64,000 nt of DNA from Rhabditoides inermis (GCA_963966185.1 CAWZYM010000070.1:263501-327500); one strand, 5' to 3'. Positions 19,745 to 43,011 are shown, counted from the stretch's first letter. The notes: a model not told the origin generated them from the sequence alone. Made by a program: numbers and translations.

Positions 19745-21231
19745 ATATCAACATGAGGGGCAGAGCGTACATTATGTATAAAAGCAGTTGAAATAGGAAA
19801 CAAGTTCATCATGAGTGGAAGTTTTATTCCATTCACTTCCCACCACCACTACCCGCACAGTTTGAACACACCCCTATGCCTACAGAAGAGCGACAATTGT
19901 ATGTCTATAGCTATAGTGGCTCCCCCGTTTTGGCGGTAGGCAAGTTGTGAATCGTCATTCTTTTACTATGCACAAGCGCATACTTGATACGTTGAACAGT
20001 TGACATTTTCTTCATTGCGCACTCTGAAAACCGCTCGACCGGTGTCTGTTGACCGATCAGTGACGATTAGTTTCTGGAAATGACATGCAAATGAGCGTGT
20101 TCGATACAGTATCCGTGAACCTGAGACTGTCAATCCCTCTACACCCATCCTTCTCCACTTCACCACTGCTACTGTTGCTGCACACATGCGATAGATTTTC
20201 ACCAACGCGTGCTGTTTTCAACAGAATATGACGAGAGAACAAGCGAGCGAAAGACCCCTCGACAACAACTCTAGACACGCCTGGTGTATGTTGTGAAAAG
20301 AGAAAGTGTGAGTGCAGTGTGCACTTTGCAGGTGCACATGCCCTCATAGAAAACACGTAAACTGATAGTGCAAACCATTTCCGGACATTTCGTACAGTAT
20401 AATGAGTGCATTGCGTATAAGTAACATACGCTAATCCAAAGTACATTTCGGGTGCAACTTGCACCGGGTGCATTTTGAATGCACTTTACACCAGATAGGT
20501 TGCGAAACGTTCGACGTCATGAAAATATCACTCACTCGATATGCTTCACACATACCAGAGGCGCAACACAATCGCACAGTGCACTCGAGACAGCTTTCCA
20601 TTTGGCGAGCGTATCGGCTACCCGCAACCACATCAGCCACGCAATCACAATGCGCATAACTAAAAATTGTGAACAAGTTTGCAGCAGACACGTTCAAAAC
20701 AAAAACTGAGATTGAACAGACTGTCTCCTCAGTCCCATCTCTCTTTCTTAGTTTAACAAAAACATTCATTTCTCACAGCCTACCATCTCTCCTTCTCCTT
20801 CATTGGCACTTTGATCGGATGGCCTTTCTGAACGGGTTGCGTGTACATCAACATGAACAAATTGTGTGTATCCTCTGTTATAATATTCCAAACTGCAATA
20901 ACCCTCATCTTTCGTCGATACCGTAACCATGCATCAAATAAGCAAAGGGGCGGAGCGTACATTATGTATAAAAGCAATTAAAGAAGGACTCCGGGGAACG
21001 TGCCAGCCGGCGCAAAATACTGCGCTCCAGTGCTATACTGGCGCATGTCTCCGCGGCGAGACTAATTTCACTATTTTCTACCGTGTCTCTATTACTGGGT
21101 CAGCGCATGATAAGCGCGGGAAAGGAGCGGCAGTGAGGGAGATTGTGCGTGACCCGCGCGGCTTCTTTCATCTTGTGCCAGCCGAACAATCAATCAATCA
21201 ACAAATTGGCGCGAACTCGTCTTGTGCGGGC

Positions 21232-22227
21232 TCATGCAAACAACTTGCGCTTTCGCGAGCCCTGTGTCACTCTCGTCTTGGTGTGCGGTTTGCGAGAGCC
21301 GCGGAGGACCGATTGAACCCACGGGCGAGGCTCATCGAAGCGAAGCGCCAAATTTGTGCTAACACACGACGGGCACATGTGAATACGATAGATCGTCTCG
21401 GTGACGCGATAATCGGGAAGACTATCGCGTGAGCGCTGGCGACACCGTTGACACAAGAACACCACCATGCACGGTTTGAAGCCGACAATTGCAGATGCTC
21501 GCGGCTGTCTCACAAATGCGGTGTCTTGCATGTTGACGCTACTGCTGCTGCTAGTGGGGTTCTCCTCTTCCTCCTCCTCCTTTTTCGTTGAGAGCCCCTC
21601 TTTTGAGCAAACATGGATGGGGTTATCGTCATCGAAAAACCTCACAGCTCTGCGCTCATTACGAGTCGAAGACTGTAGTGTCGCTGATGGGGAGCGATGA
21701 AGATGCTGAGGTCGGAATGACCGGGAATATGAGTTCGACCTCTCCGCACTCGCACTCGTGGTAGTTGTACTCGATGACGACGAGGAGGGTGACGCTGAGC
21801 GCGAGGAAGATGCCGAGAATAGTTGTGAACATGTCGCGTGTTCGTCTGGAAATAGGGCCATTCGAAAGGAATATAGATGTTGTTGTTGTTGCAAAGTCCG
21901 GATCACCTAAAAATACAACAACAATTGAGATAGTGATTCCGCGGACACTTTCCAGCGCCTCATCAAATACGCGAACAGCGTATCCATCTCTTGCTTGATT
22001 TTCACTCGCTCGCGTCTATGAAACGGCAGAGTGGACAGGGTGTTGTATAGTGTAGCGATTTCATTATAGCGCTTGTAGAAGCTCATTGTATCTGTGTATT
22101 TCAGACCATGAGCGAAAGCGAATTGTGATATTTTCAACTGCGCCAACGAGGGAACATTATTCGCGAGCTCATCATCAAGGTGAGAAGAAATAAAAGCATC
22201 CTCACCCTCCTCTCCGGACGATGACAT
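21232..22227 (-). CDS. unknown Polinton-arm protein, copy 1, right arm
   Basis: Mirror of 4038-5033 with the identical 42-nt micro-intron. The two exons are about 22227-21949 and 21906-21232. Sequence and features are as described for the left arm. Confidence 0.55.
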
Positions 22228-22806
22228 GACGATACACTGATGAAATAATGTACTTGCTGTTAAAAGAGAGTGTTGTGGGCGGGGCTTATGCGAAAGGTGC
22301 TCAGTCGGTGATATAAAAGAGTTGCGGTCGACTCGTTTGTTCACTCACTCACTGTTGCTGGCGGAGAAATGTGTCGCCCGCGTTCGCCATAACATTCGCT
22401 GTTTCTCTTCAGATATCTACTATAAACGTGAGTGCTCGCCCCCTACTACAATTGCAAAAAAAAAATTTGTTCTAATCAAAACGATTGTAGGCTGCTGCTG
22501 CTGTTGTTGTTGCTGCCAACTCCTCTACTCCCATCAACACTGCCCTGATTTTGTAAGTAGAACATGTTCAAAGCATTAACATTAGATTAATGTTTGTACA
22601 TGTTGTACTTATAGATAGTGATGTTTGTGTGTGTGTGAAGCCGTCTCCTCCTCTTCCACCACCACCACCACCACGACTGCTGCTGCTGTTGCTGCACACA
22701 TGCGATAAAACTTGCATCAATGCGTGCTGACTTTTACTTTAAACAAAAGTATGACGAGAGAGAACGAGCAACAACAACTCTCTAGACACACCTGGTCTAT
22801 GTTGTG

Positions 22807-22840
<34 letters not shown>

Positions 22841-23056
22841 AAGTGTGGGTGCAGTGTGCACTCTGCAGGTGCGCATGACCTCATAGAAAACACGTAAACT
22901 GATAGTGCAAACCATTTCCGGACAATACGTACAGTACAATGAGTTAATTACGTATAATTAATATACGGTAATCGAAAGTACATTTTGGGTGCAACTTGCA
23001 CCCGATAGGTTGTGAAACCTTCGACGTCATGTAATCTAGGCCAAACATATACTACT

Positions 23057-23062
23057 GGCGAC
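23057..23062. repeat. right target-site duplication GGCGAC
   Basis: Identical to 3212-3217. On the minus strand it reads GTCGCC, the last codons of the interrupted exon before the element. Confidence 0.93.
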
Positions 23063-24316
<1,254 letters not shown>

Positions 24317-24639
24317 TGAGAGTGGATGTGATGCTGTGTCCACTTTGCGTACTCCTTTTATATGATGTTCTTTTCACAAAGTACTCTATCTCGTCCTGTC
24401 CATTTTTCTTTTGGAATAGTGTTCTAACAATTGTCGGCTATTCACTTTTTATTTGTACGAGCTTTCGGCTGACCACAGATATGGACAAGCTTTGGATTCC
24501 GTCCTCATTCACATAAAACTAACTACGTGCGGGAAGCCGACAATAGAATGGATATTTCTAGCCAATAGTTATAACTATTGAATTTTTCAAATTAATTTAA
24601 ACATATTTCTTATTAATTTAGAAATATTTAATTAAATTT

Positions 24640-24990
24640 AAGGCACAGGGGCGTTTAGAATTACCAAGGGTCATCGAAGCCACATGGCCACTAAAAGGAA
24701 GACAATTTGGGCACGACGACTGGCTCAATTTGGAGATCGCTGGAGCCGCAAAGTGACGGACTGGTATGGGAAACGGAAAAGAAAAGAAAGCAGGGACGTC
24801 CGCCGAACTGATGGAGCAAGGACCTCGAGGACATGATACTGTACTCTGGCCGAGGAAGGAAGAATCGAGCAACGAGAAGGCTGCACCCGGTCTACGGAAG
24901 CAACTGGCAGAGGATGGCACGAGAAGACCCTCACCAATGGATGATCATCATGGACCCAGCAAGACTTACAGACTAAACTTATTCAACCTG
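24640..24990 (+). mobile_element. degenerate LINE reverse-transcriptase tail
   Basis: Frame pieces KRKTIWARRLAQFGDRWSRK and GRPPN, stop, WSKDLEDM, then GSNWQRMAREDPHQW follow the common C-terminal pattern of RTE/CR1-type LINEs (W..RV..W, GRP..RW.DDL, W...A.DR..W). Stops and a frame change show it is dead. It is a different LINE family from the one in the Polinton arms. Confidence 0.6.
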
Positions 24991-25029
24991 TCAGATCTGT
25001 CTTTGATTCTGGAAGTAAATACTTGAATA

Positions 25030-25110
25030 CGTGAATACTTGATTGCACTTAGCGGGAATCGAACCAGCATAGCATGGTCCGTGAACCGTGAGCGTTACCA
25101 CAACAACAAA
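25030..25110 (-). other. tRNA-derived (SINE-like) sequence
   Basis: On the minus strand TTGTGGTAACGCTC resembles a Pol III A box and GGTTCGATTCCCGC a B box about 35 nt later. The cloverleaf stems are imperfect, so it is not a good tRNA. Confidence 0.4.
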
Positions 25111-25196
25111 ACGACATGTGCTGTCGAACTCATATCGACGAGATGCGCACAGCTCAACTTTCCGATAAGAATTTTGACGCGAATTTCGAATTCGCC

Positions 25197-25235
<39 letters not shown>

Positions 25236-25529
25236 TATTTATCCATAGAAACCTTACCAAGCTTCGCACTTTCTTTCCAAGCCTTACCAAGCTTCGCACG
25301 TGCACATGTTGGTAAGCGTGAAGGTAACGCGGAAACGCCGTTCTTTCGCGTTTTCTTTGATTGTTTCGTGTTTCCATGGGTCAAGAAATGAAACAATGTC
25401 AAAAACTAAGCGCCCCTGTGCCTCAAAAACATGAAAATTCTTTATAATATTCTTTTTACTCGTAATCAATAGCACAAAGAACACACACACACACACACAC
25501 ACAAAAAAAAAACAAATTGAGTCATCGAA

Positions 25530-35262
<9,733 letters not shown>

Positions 35263-35644
35263 CGAATCAATCCATCAAAACGAAAGTTTCGTGAAGCAAA
35301 CCGTCGAATTAGAATATTCACGCGGGCGCAGTTTGAAACAGCTGGAGCCTCGGTGGCCTCTTCCAAGACAGCAGTCGCTGTTTGCTCGCCGCCCCCATTT
35401 CTCTCACCCTCTCGCCATCCCATACTCCCTCTCCCCTCTCACACTCACTGCCCTCTCACTGATCCTCCACTCTCTCGCTCTCATCTGATCGCCTCACACA
35501 CTCTTCAATAGTGTAAAGTCTCGAAAGTGCGGGAAATAGAAATATTTATTCAAATGCGCACATTATTACAATCAATCAACACAACTCAACCCTAAATCAC
35601 AGCCCTGTACAAAAAGACACATACAACATCAGAAGAGTGTCAAT
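35263..35644. other. intergenic region upstream of TNNI3K
   Basis: Probably contains the promoter of the kinase (leftward) and the 3' end of the next minus-strand gene. I see no separate gene. Confidence 0.45.
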
Positions 35645-37337
35645 TCACTCGCTGAGGATGACGTCCTTGAGTCGCTTGCTAGTTCTTTCTAGCCAGCCAG
35701 CCATCGTTTCTGCCGCCCCGCCCCCCGCACCCACCACTGCAACCCTCCTGGTTAGACGACACGCCATCATACGACCGAGAACGGGCTGCAGAGAGAGAGA
35801 GGGAATCGGACAGTCAGAGTTGACTAGAAATCTATACAAAGATAGAAGAGGGGCAAAGAAATAGGCAGGGAGCAGAAAGAAGGAGCCACTCACTGTACTA
35901 CTCACACTCACAGACACTCACTCACAGTTGTCTAGAAACCTATGCAAAGCTAGAAGAAGGATAGTGAAAGAGGTATATGGGAAGGATCGACTGACTGTTG
36001 TATCTCCGCTGGGTGTACATCCTCTGTTGTCCGTACGCGTTGCCGTTGTTGACCATGGCCCTCGGGGTGAATGCGTTGCTGGCATAGCCACCGTTCGCCT
36101 GGCCAGAGTAGCCAGACATGCCCATGCCTCCCACACCACCCATTCCGTACACTCCTGCAATATCCAGTTTCCCTCTCCCTCTCCCTCTCCCTCTCCCTCT
36201 CCCTCTCCCTCTCCCTCTCCCTCTCCCTCTCCCTCTCCCTCTCCCTCTCCCTCTCCCTCTCCCTCTCCCTCTCCCTCTCCCTCTCCCTCTCCCTCTCCCT
36301 CTCCCTCTCCCTCTCCCTCTCCCTCTCCCTCTCCCTCTCCCTCTCCCTCTCCCTCTCCCTCTCCCTCTCCCTCTCCCTCTCCCTCTCCCTCTCCCTCTCC
36401 CTCTCCCTCTCCCTCTCCCTCTCCCTCTCCCTCTCCCTCTCCCTCTCCCTCTCCCTCTCCCTCTCCCTCTCCCTCTCCCTCTCCCTCTCCCTCTCCTCTC
36501 CCTCTCTCTCTCCCTCTCCCTCTCCCTCTCCCTCTCCCTCTCCCTCTCCCTCTCCCTCTCCCTCTCCCTCTCCCTCTCCCTCTCTCCCCTCTTCCCTCTT
36601 CCCTCTCCCTCTCCCTCTCCCTCTCCCTCTCCCTCTCCCTCTCCCTCTCCCTCCTCCTCTCCTCCCTCTCCCTCTTCATCTCCCTCTCCCTCTCCTTCTC
36701 CCTCTCCTTCTCCTTCTCCCTCTCTCTCTGACTCTCCCTCTCCCTCTCCCTCTCCCTCTCCCTCTCCCTCTCCCTCTCCCTCTCCCTCTCCCTCTCCCTC
36801 TCCCTCTTCCTCTCCCTCTCCCTCTCCCTCTCCCTCTCCCTCTCCCTCTCCCTCTCCCTCTCCCTCTCCCTCTCCCTCTCCCTCTCCCTCTCCCTCTCCC
36901 TCTCCCTCTCCGGAGAGACTTGCACTCACCGTACTGTCCGTATCCTCCACTCATGTCTCCCACTCCTCCCATCGGGTTCATCTGCTGCATTTGCTGCATC
37001 GCCAGCTGCTGGTTCATCACTGCCTGATTCATCTGCAGCTGGTTCACGCCTACAAAAGGGGCGTGGTCAGAGGAGGCGAAGCTGCACTTACCATTCATCG
37101 CCATCATGTTTCCATAGGGATTGTAGCCCATCATTCCTCCACTGCCCATCATCATCGGGTTGTAACCTGCACATCATAACATACAGCAATTTTGTGTAGA
37201 GCATCATAGAGTAGAATACAGTCTATAAAGTACAGTAACCACTCACCGTATCCATAGCCTCCTCCATATCCCATGTACTGTGCATGAACAATTGATAGAA
37301 CAAGTACACATGCGATGGGTCGTGTAACGCTGCGCAT
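35645..37337 (-). CDS. small secreted Gly/Met/Tyr/Gln-rich protein
   Basis: Starts at ATG 37337 with a clear signal peptide ([15 protein letters not shown]). Exons then give [26 protein letters not shown], a Met/Gln-rich stretch ([17 protein letters not shown]) and, after a 740-bp hexamer array in the intron, [18 protein letters not shown]. The last exon begins near 35790. One frame ends at TAG near 35685 with Gly/Ser/Asn-rich residues, and another at TGA 35645 (LKDVILSE). The first suits the composition better. Repetitive Gly-Tyr and Met-Gln segments are typical of structural or matrix proteins. No domain is recognised. Confidence 0.6.
36171..36911. repeat. CCCTCT hexanucleotide array, about 740 bp
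   Basis: Nearly perfect (CCCTCT)n for about 320 bp at 36171-36494, then slightly degenerate copies to 36911, within one intron of the Gly/Met-rich protein gene. Confidence 0.96.
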
Positions 37338-37708
37338 CCTCTCACTATCTGACCCCCCCTTCTCTCCGTCCCCTCAGGGCAAGCCCCGCCCCCTCCCATT
37401 ATTACCATGTTTACCCATCACAAAACTCGCTCCTCTCTCTTGTCCAATCACGATCCAAAACTTGAACATTGAGAATTTGCAAATCGTCACCCGCAAACAT
37501 ACACGCAAGAGTGTTCGAAATAGAAATTTATCTGAATTCGCATTCGATATCACTGTGCAACGATCATAAAGTGAACAAAAACTATCAACATAAGGAATGT
37601 TTGGCAATGTAAAATGAATCAACGCTGAAAACGCGGAAACCCTACAAATATGTCATAATGTTACAAAGTATGAGCTACAAACACTACAGTCGTTCGATAG
37701 TTGGCCTC

Positions 37709-39589
37709 TCACTTTCCGAGATTGTTGACGAGATCAGTGAGGTGGGTGAGGTCTCCGGCCACCTTCTTATCCTCGTCCACCTGACGACGCATAGCCTTCC
37801 ACGTAGAACCATCCAGGGGAAGACGCTCCAGCCAGTCGTCACAGATTGTGCGCAGCTCCTGACAGGGGTGAGTGAATGAGAGGGAGGGGGAGAGGGGGGG
37901 GGGAGACTCACGGGGTCCTGGACGACTCCCGAGCAGACAATCAGCGCCACTCCATCCTGGACGATGAATCCGTTGCCGAGGTAGGCGTCCATCTCAGCCA
38001 CCTCAAACACACGCACCTCTTCTGTCTGTCTGTCTGTCTGTCCCTCCACACTAACAGCATGCAGCACGATAGCACAAAGCACAATCTCTATGAGTGTAGA
38101 GTGCACTCTCCATCGCTTAGATCAAGGTTCACTCAGTGTCGGGTTACCTCTACCGTCTGCTAATCAAATTAAGCAGTCGCGCTGTGCATCGCCCGCCAAA
38201 ATGGTGTCGTCTTTCCATAGCACACGTGGTATGCAAATCACACGCTCTCTCTCTCCCCTTCTCCCTCTCTCTGCACCCACCACTTTCTCGAACACTCCTC
38301 CCCTCGTGAACTGCTGGAACTTTCCCGTCTTGTCAAGAACGATCATTCCGTCGCCGTGTCTGAACAGACAATCAATAAACCACTCGTATTGGAGAGGACC
38401 ACCCACGCCGCCCCCTCTCCCCTTCACCCACTTCCTGATCTGCCTCGGAAAGAATATCCTTCCGGGATTCTTTCCCGCCTCCGAAAACGACTTGACCACC
38501 GTCTTCTTCGGAATAGAAATCACCTTCAGCCACTGTCTGCAATCCAATCGATACCGAACCGATCAATAAATCAATAGTGTCTACCTGCTGTACATGTTGA
38601 TGGGCATGCTGGTAGTGGCTGCGACAAGAGTGTCGTCGTCGAGAACGCACAGCGTCTGAAACATCGTGGGTGGTCGACGCGTCGTGGGTGGTCTCCCTCC
38701 TCCCAACATACCTGGAACGCGTACTCGTCCGTCTCAATCAGCTCGTCCCATCCCAGAGGCGTATCGATCGACGTACTGAAAATCGATAAAGCATTGCAGA
38801 CCAGCAAAACACAAGCTATGAATAATCCAATCAATCAATAATGCCATCGATTGACGTACACATGTATGGCGCTGTCGGCCCCGGCGAGCTGCTTGGTGAC
38901 GTAGATGTTGCCCTTGGAATCGACGACGACCGACTGCAGCAGACCGTCGATGAACTGCTCGTGCCTCACCTCGCCTCAAAAAGAAATGATGAAACAAGAA
39001 TCGATGACAGTCAATCAATAACACAACAGCATAGCAACAAAAAAAACATTGATAAATCAATGGATAAAATCGATAAATCAATATCGCACCGTCAAGGGAA
39101 TAAAAACGGAACTCGGTGAGCTTGTCGTTGTCATCGGCTTGTGTGTGGATGATCTGAAATAGAAACAATGAGTGGGAGTAGATCTCTCCTCTCCCTCCCC
39201 CCCCCCCCCCTCTCTCTCTCTCTCTCCCTCCCCCTCTCTCGATTCCTCACCATATCCTTGTAGCATGCCACCTGACAGTAGGCGGCCATCTTCTTCGGGA
39301 ACGGATTCTTCTTCTCGAACAACACCTCCTTAATCAATCAATAACAAATTCACCCGATCAAAAATTGCGCACCTTTCCATCGGGCGACAGCTTGAAGAGC
39401 CCTCCCTTAGCGGCGATCCAAAGGTTGCCAGCGGGATCCTCAGTCACACTGCAATCAATCAATCAATCAATAACAACTTGCAAAAATAAATGCTCACTTG
39501 TATGGAATGACTGCGCCCCTAGGTGTGAGATGGCAGAACATCTCCTCAAACCTCTGGTAGTTGGACGTATCAGAAGGCTTCTCCGTCAT
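37709..39589 (-). CDS. unknown protein, possibly a beta-propeller
   Basis: About a dozen short exons from ATG 39589 (MTEKPSDTSNYQRFEEMF) to TGA at 37709 (DLVNNLGK). Segments such as TEDPAGNLWIAAKGGLFKL, QSVVVDSKGNIYVTKQL, DGMIVLDKTGKFQQFT and DTLVAATTSMPINMYS have the spaced G-N-L/I-x-V/I-x strands of NHL or SMP-30-like propeller blades. The last exon is helical and charged (WLERLPLDGSTWKAMRRQ). I see no signal peptide or membrane segment, so it is probably cytosolic. The fold is inferred from repeat rhythm only. No named family is recognised. Confidence 0.55.
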
Positions 39590-39957
39590 TCTAAAAGAAT
39601 TAAAATTGAACCAAACAAGACATGAAATAGAAAAAAAACGATTCATATCATATCACACAAACAACGAAACGGTGACACAGCAAAGTGGGCGGGACTTGCA
39701 TAATTGCACTATGAGCGCTCGCTGCCGCCGCAAGGTCAGAGATCGATCAGTGAGCATGGAGGGCACGATACACATCTCGTACACTAACAACAAAGATAAT
39801 CCTCATCGGGACACCAACCCTAGTCTATATTCAAAAATAAATCCGCCAAAAACAACACAAAAATCAAATGTTTATATCAAAATTATTCATTCAACAACTA
39901 ACAGCGTAACAACATAACAGTGAGTATCATGATGGGGCGGGGCTTGCGGGGGCGGGT
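39590..39957. other. intergenic region between the propeller-like gene and GPN1
   Basis: AT-rich and A-rich with no clear gene. Likely promoter of the leftward gene and 3' UTR of GPN1. Confidence 0.45.
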
Positions 39958-40422
39958 CTATGCGCGAAGGAGGTCGGCGTCCTCCTCGTTCTCCTCGTCC
40001 ACACCTCCAATGTGGATGCCCTCCAGACGGGCGGCCTCCTCCTCCCCAGTCAGAACCGACAGAACCTCCTTGTCCGAAGTCACTTCCTGTTCCTTCCTCT
40101 TCCGCTCCTCTTCGACCAGACGCTGCTTCTCTGCTTGCACCTGAACCACCCATCTCTCTCTCTCCCCCTTCTCTCTCTCTCTCTCTCCCTCACCTTCTCA
40201 TACATGGGCATGTACTCCGTCTTGTACTGCTCCACGCACTCTCCGATAGCCTTCATCACCTCGTCCATTCCCTCGCCGGTCGCCGAACTAAACACAAAAA
40301 TCAATACGAGTCAACGAGTCATCCAGGAATCAGTGATGACTTACCTCACAGCCACCGTCTTGAGATCAGAGTAGAACTCGTCGAGAACAAGAGACAACGA
40401 CCTAGAGGAGATGGGTGAGAGG

Positions 40423-40457
<35 letters not shown>

Positions 40458-41592
40458 GGGCGCCCACCTGGACAGGTCGTTCATGTAGCTGCTGCGCGCT
40501 TCCTCGAGGGCCTCGTCGAATCTCTCAAAGTCCGACATCCACTTCTGGGCGAAGGACGGGTGCACGATGTCAGCCTACAGAGGAGGGAATCAAACACAAA
40601 ACACAAACAATGACAAAACACAAACAATAACAATAACCCGTACCTTGTTGAAGACGACGATGAAGGGGAGCTTTGTCCTGTAGAGGATGGAGCAGGCATA
40701 GAGCATGTTGGACATGAAGGTGGTGGGGTTGGTGGCGCGAGCAGAGTCGACCACGTATACCACGACCTGAACGAGGAGAACGATCATCTCCCGGAACAAC
40801 AGCAACACCTCCCCTCCCCTCCCCTCCCCCTTCTCCGCCGCGTACCGTGGGCTGGCTGCTGGCAAGGCTGTCTGTGATGATGGATCCACTGGCACTCCAT
40901 GTGAATGCCTCGATCTGTCCGGGGGTGTCGATGAGACAACACGAGTACGAGGAAGCGCGAGCACGCAGCACAGACAGAATCTCAAACACAACACAGTACT
41001 CATCTGTCTTCTGTCATCCTCCTTCTCACCCGCCTGTCAGTCTGTGCCACACCTGATCAAATCGCGTGCACATGAGGTTGAGGCTGGTGATGATGGCCCC
41101 GTTCGGCCCGAGCCCGTACTCCTTCATCACCTCCTTGTACTTGACAGTGTCCCGGATGTCCACGTTCACAGGGTACGGTACCTGCATCAACGAATCGAGA
41201 TCTCCTCCTTTCTCTCAGCGATAACCGCAACGTGTTCAGGGACATGTTACATTATGCTAACAAATGTGCTTGATTATGGATGGTGATAAGACCATACCCC
41301 TCCCTCCCCCCTCTGCCCACCTTGCTGACGGCGGGATCGAGGTTGATGACGTACGGCGGCGTCTCCTTGGCGTGCAGATGCGCAGTCAGACGCTGCACGA
41401 ACGACGTCTTACCGGATCCGGCCATGCCTGAACACCATCCCTCTCTCTCTCCCCCCTCTCTCTCCTTCTCCTCTTTCTTCTCCCCTCACCGAGTACGATA
41501 ACAGAGGGAGGCAGGGTTGCATCTGGCATATGCATCTCCGAAACACTCTCCTTCTCCTTCGGAAGAGCAGACGACGACCCAGAATCCGCCAT
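39958..41592 (-). CDS. GPN1: GPN-loop GTPase 1
   Basis: Starts at ATG 41592 ([16 protein letters not shown]) and ends LLRA-stop at 39958. Exons in order show [13 protein letters not shown] (G1 P-loop), VINLDPAV, the family's diagnostic GPN motif in [31 protein letters not shown] (G3), [29 protein letters not shown] (G4), [16 protein letters not shown] and a long acidic, Glu/Lys-rich C-terminal tail. GPN1 forms a heterodimer with GPN3 and is needed for assembly and nuclear import of RNA polymerase II. The domain order and length are normal. Several introns are about 50 nt, and one (40142-40195) is almost entirely a GA repeat on the sense strand. Confidence 0.95.
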
Positions 41593-42272
41593 CCTGACAC
41601 CACAACCATGACGTCATATATAACTTTACAAGACAATTTCAGATATTGATAGCGATCACAACGCATTATTTTTCGAACAAACACAACTATATGACTTTCA
41701 CACCACAAAAACTTTATTACATAGAATTAATCACATGTCTTTGATTATGTATGTACAAACCCTACAACATTTCTTTCTCGCAAGCTCGTGTCGACACAAG
41801 TGTGAGTACAAATCAATACTGAAATCGTATCGTATTAGAATCCGACTAACAATTCACGGATTCACGCCATGGCACCATTCACTCACAATATAACTAACAC
41901 TCAATCGCTCTTACCACCGACCACCGACTACAATAAATACTACACTAATCGTCCTTACTACTTCTCCCTCTCCTCCTCATCCTTCACATATGCTGGACAT
42001 TATTCGCAGAAACAGGAGTGGAGCAGGGATCATCGGGAATCGAATTCTGCGATGACCGCGACCGCGCCGGCGATGACGTCACCTAGAGGTACGCATGACA
42101 AGGGTGCAATAGGTATTCATTCTACCGTATACCTGTTTGCGTACACTTCCGGGCGCGCATCCCTTCATGACTCGGAATGGGTTGGTCCTGTGTGTCTCCT
42201 GTCTTCGAGACTGCACTCCCAGCAACTCGCAGATCGCAGTCATCTTCAACTGGCGAGCCGCGTCTCGACCCT

Positions 42273-42344
<72 letters not shown>

Positions 42345-42346
42345 TT

Positions 42347-42381
<35 letters not shown>

Positions 42382-42495
42382 CTCCCTTTTCCATCTCAGA
42401 TGACATTTTCTCTATTTGATTCAGCTCTTGCTCATTTCTTTTCAGTGCTCGATATCATACCCGACATATAATTTCAGTGTAATGGTATACGCTTC
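41593..42495. other. intergenic region between GPN1 and CLEC16A
   Basis: Contains the GPN1 promoter side, an AT-rich stretch and a CAA array (42274-42382). I see no gene. Confidence 0.5.
42274..42382. repeat. CAA trinucleotide array
   Basis: (CAA)n for about 108 bp with one CATTAA interruption, just downstream of CLEC16A. Confidence 0.95.
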
Positions 42496-42971
42496 TCAAC
42501 AATGCATCGACCGACGCAAGTGCTCGCCCTCTCGCCCCACCTTGGTGAGCCTCTGCTTGGCTGCCATGCAGCGTATGTGATCATCGAACACGAGCTGCGC
42601 AGTGAGCAGCGGCCGTCGCTCCGCCCCCCTTCGCGCCGCCCCCTCTATCACCACGTGCAGACTGCGACTGTCAGACTTGTCCCCTGTCAACTGAGTGTCC
42701 TGCAACCAATAATATTGATTACATCGATTAATCCGTATCTACCTGTAGCAGCCCGACAAACTTGACGACGGCCCATCCGGCCTTCTTGCTGTCTGGTTCG
42801 ACGAGGATGAACTGCACCCGATCAGTCACCTCAACCACTCCACATTTCCTCCCCCCCTCCCCCTCATCCACCCCTTCTCACCAAGAATCGCTGCACCCGC
42901 TCCCTCCCACACACAACTGTGCACGACAACAGATCCGCATTGTCTGAAATCAATGAGATGATCATCGAGAG

Positions 42972-43011
<40 letters not shown>

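Larger units (their letters stand above)
3218..23056. mobile_element. Polinton/Maverick element, 19.8 kb, degenerate core
   Basis: The ends are inverted repeats beginning AGTAGTATATG and closing with its complement, flanked on both sides by GGCGAC. Published Polintons are about 15-25 kb, have long terminal inverted repeats with 5'-AG ends and 6-bp target duplications, and encode a retroviral-type integrase, an FtsK/A32-type ATPase and jelly-roll capsid proteins. Here I see an integrase with a chromodomain (14049-15150), an A32-like ATPase (13390-14022) and a capsid N-terminal fragment (12055-12500), all with frame breaks. Protein-primed polymerase B and the adenain-type protease are not visible. 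The arms are unusually long (about 7.59 kb of 19.8 kb) and hold extra genes and nested transposons. The exact target duplication and the interruption of an otherwise readable exon argue for recent insertion, probably by machinery supplied in trans. Confidence 0.92.
15466..23056. repeat. right terminal inverted repeat, about 7.59 kb
   Basis: Reverse complement of 3218-10806. It ends ATACTACT beside the target duplication. Contents mirror the left arm: LINE about 16355-17206, gene copy 2, TRIM, module repeats, gene copy 1. Confidence 0.93.
24317..25529. other. intergenic region with retroelement debris
   Basis: Between the interrupted gene and the TNNI3K stop. It holds a LINE tail fragment (about 24640-24990), a tRNA-like sequence (about 25030-25110), an (ATA)n run at about 25198-25235 and a (CA)n run near 25483-25502. 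I see no host gene. Confidence 0.6.

Noticed and set aside
3218..23056. Whole inverted structure as an assembly artefact
   Set aside because: Exact target duplication, unique core, and small arm differences (repeat lengths, a few bases) fit a real element, though long reads should confirm it.
35918..37179. Several 250-350 codon frames across the CCCTCT array
   Set aside because: Pure hexamer translations inside an intron of the Gly/Met-rich gene.
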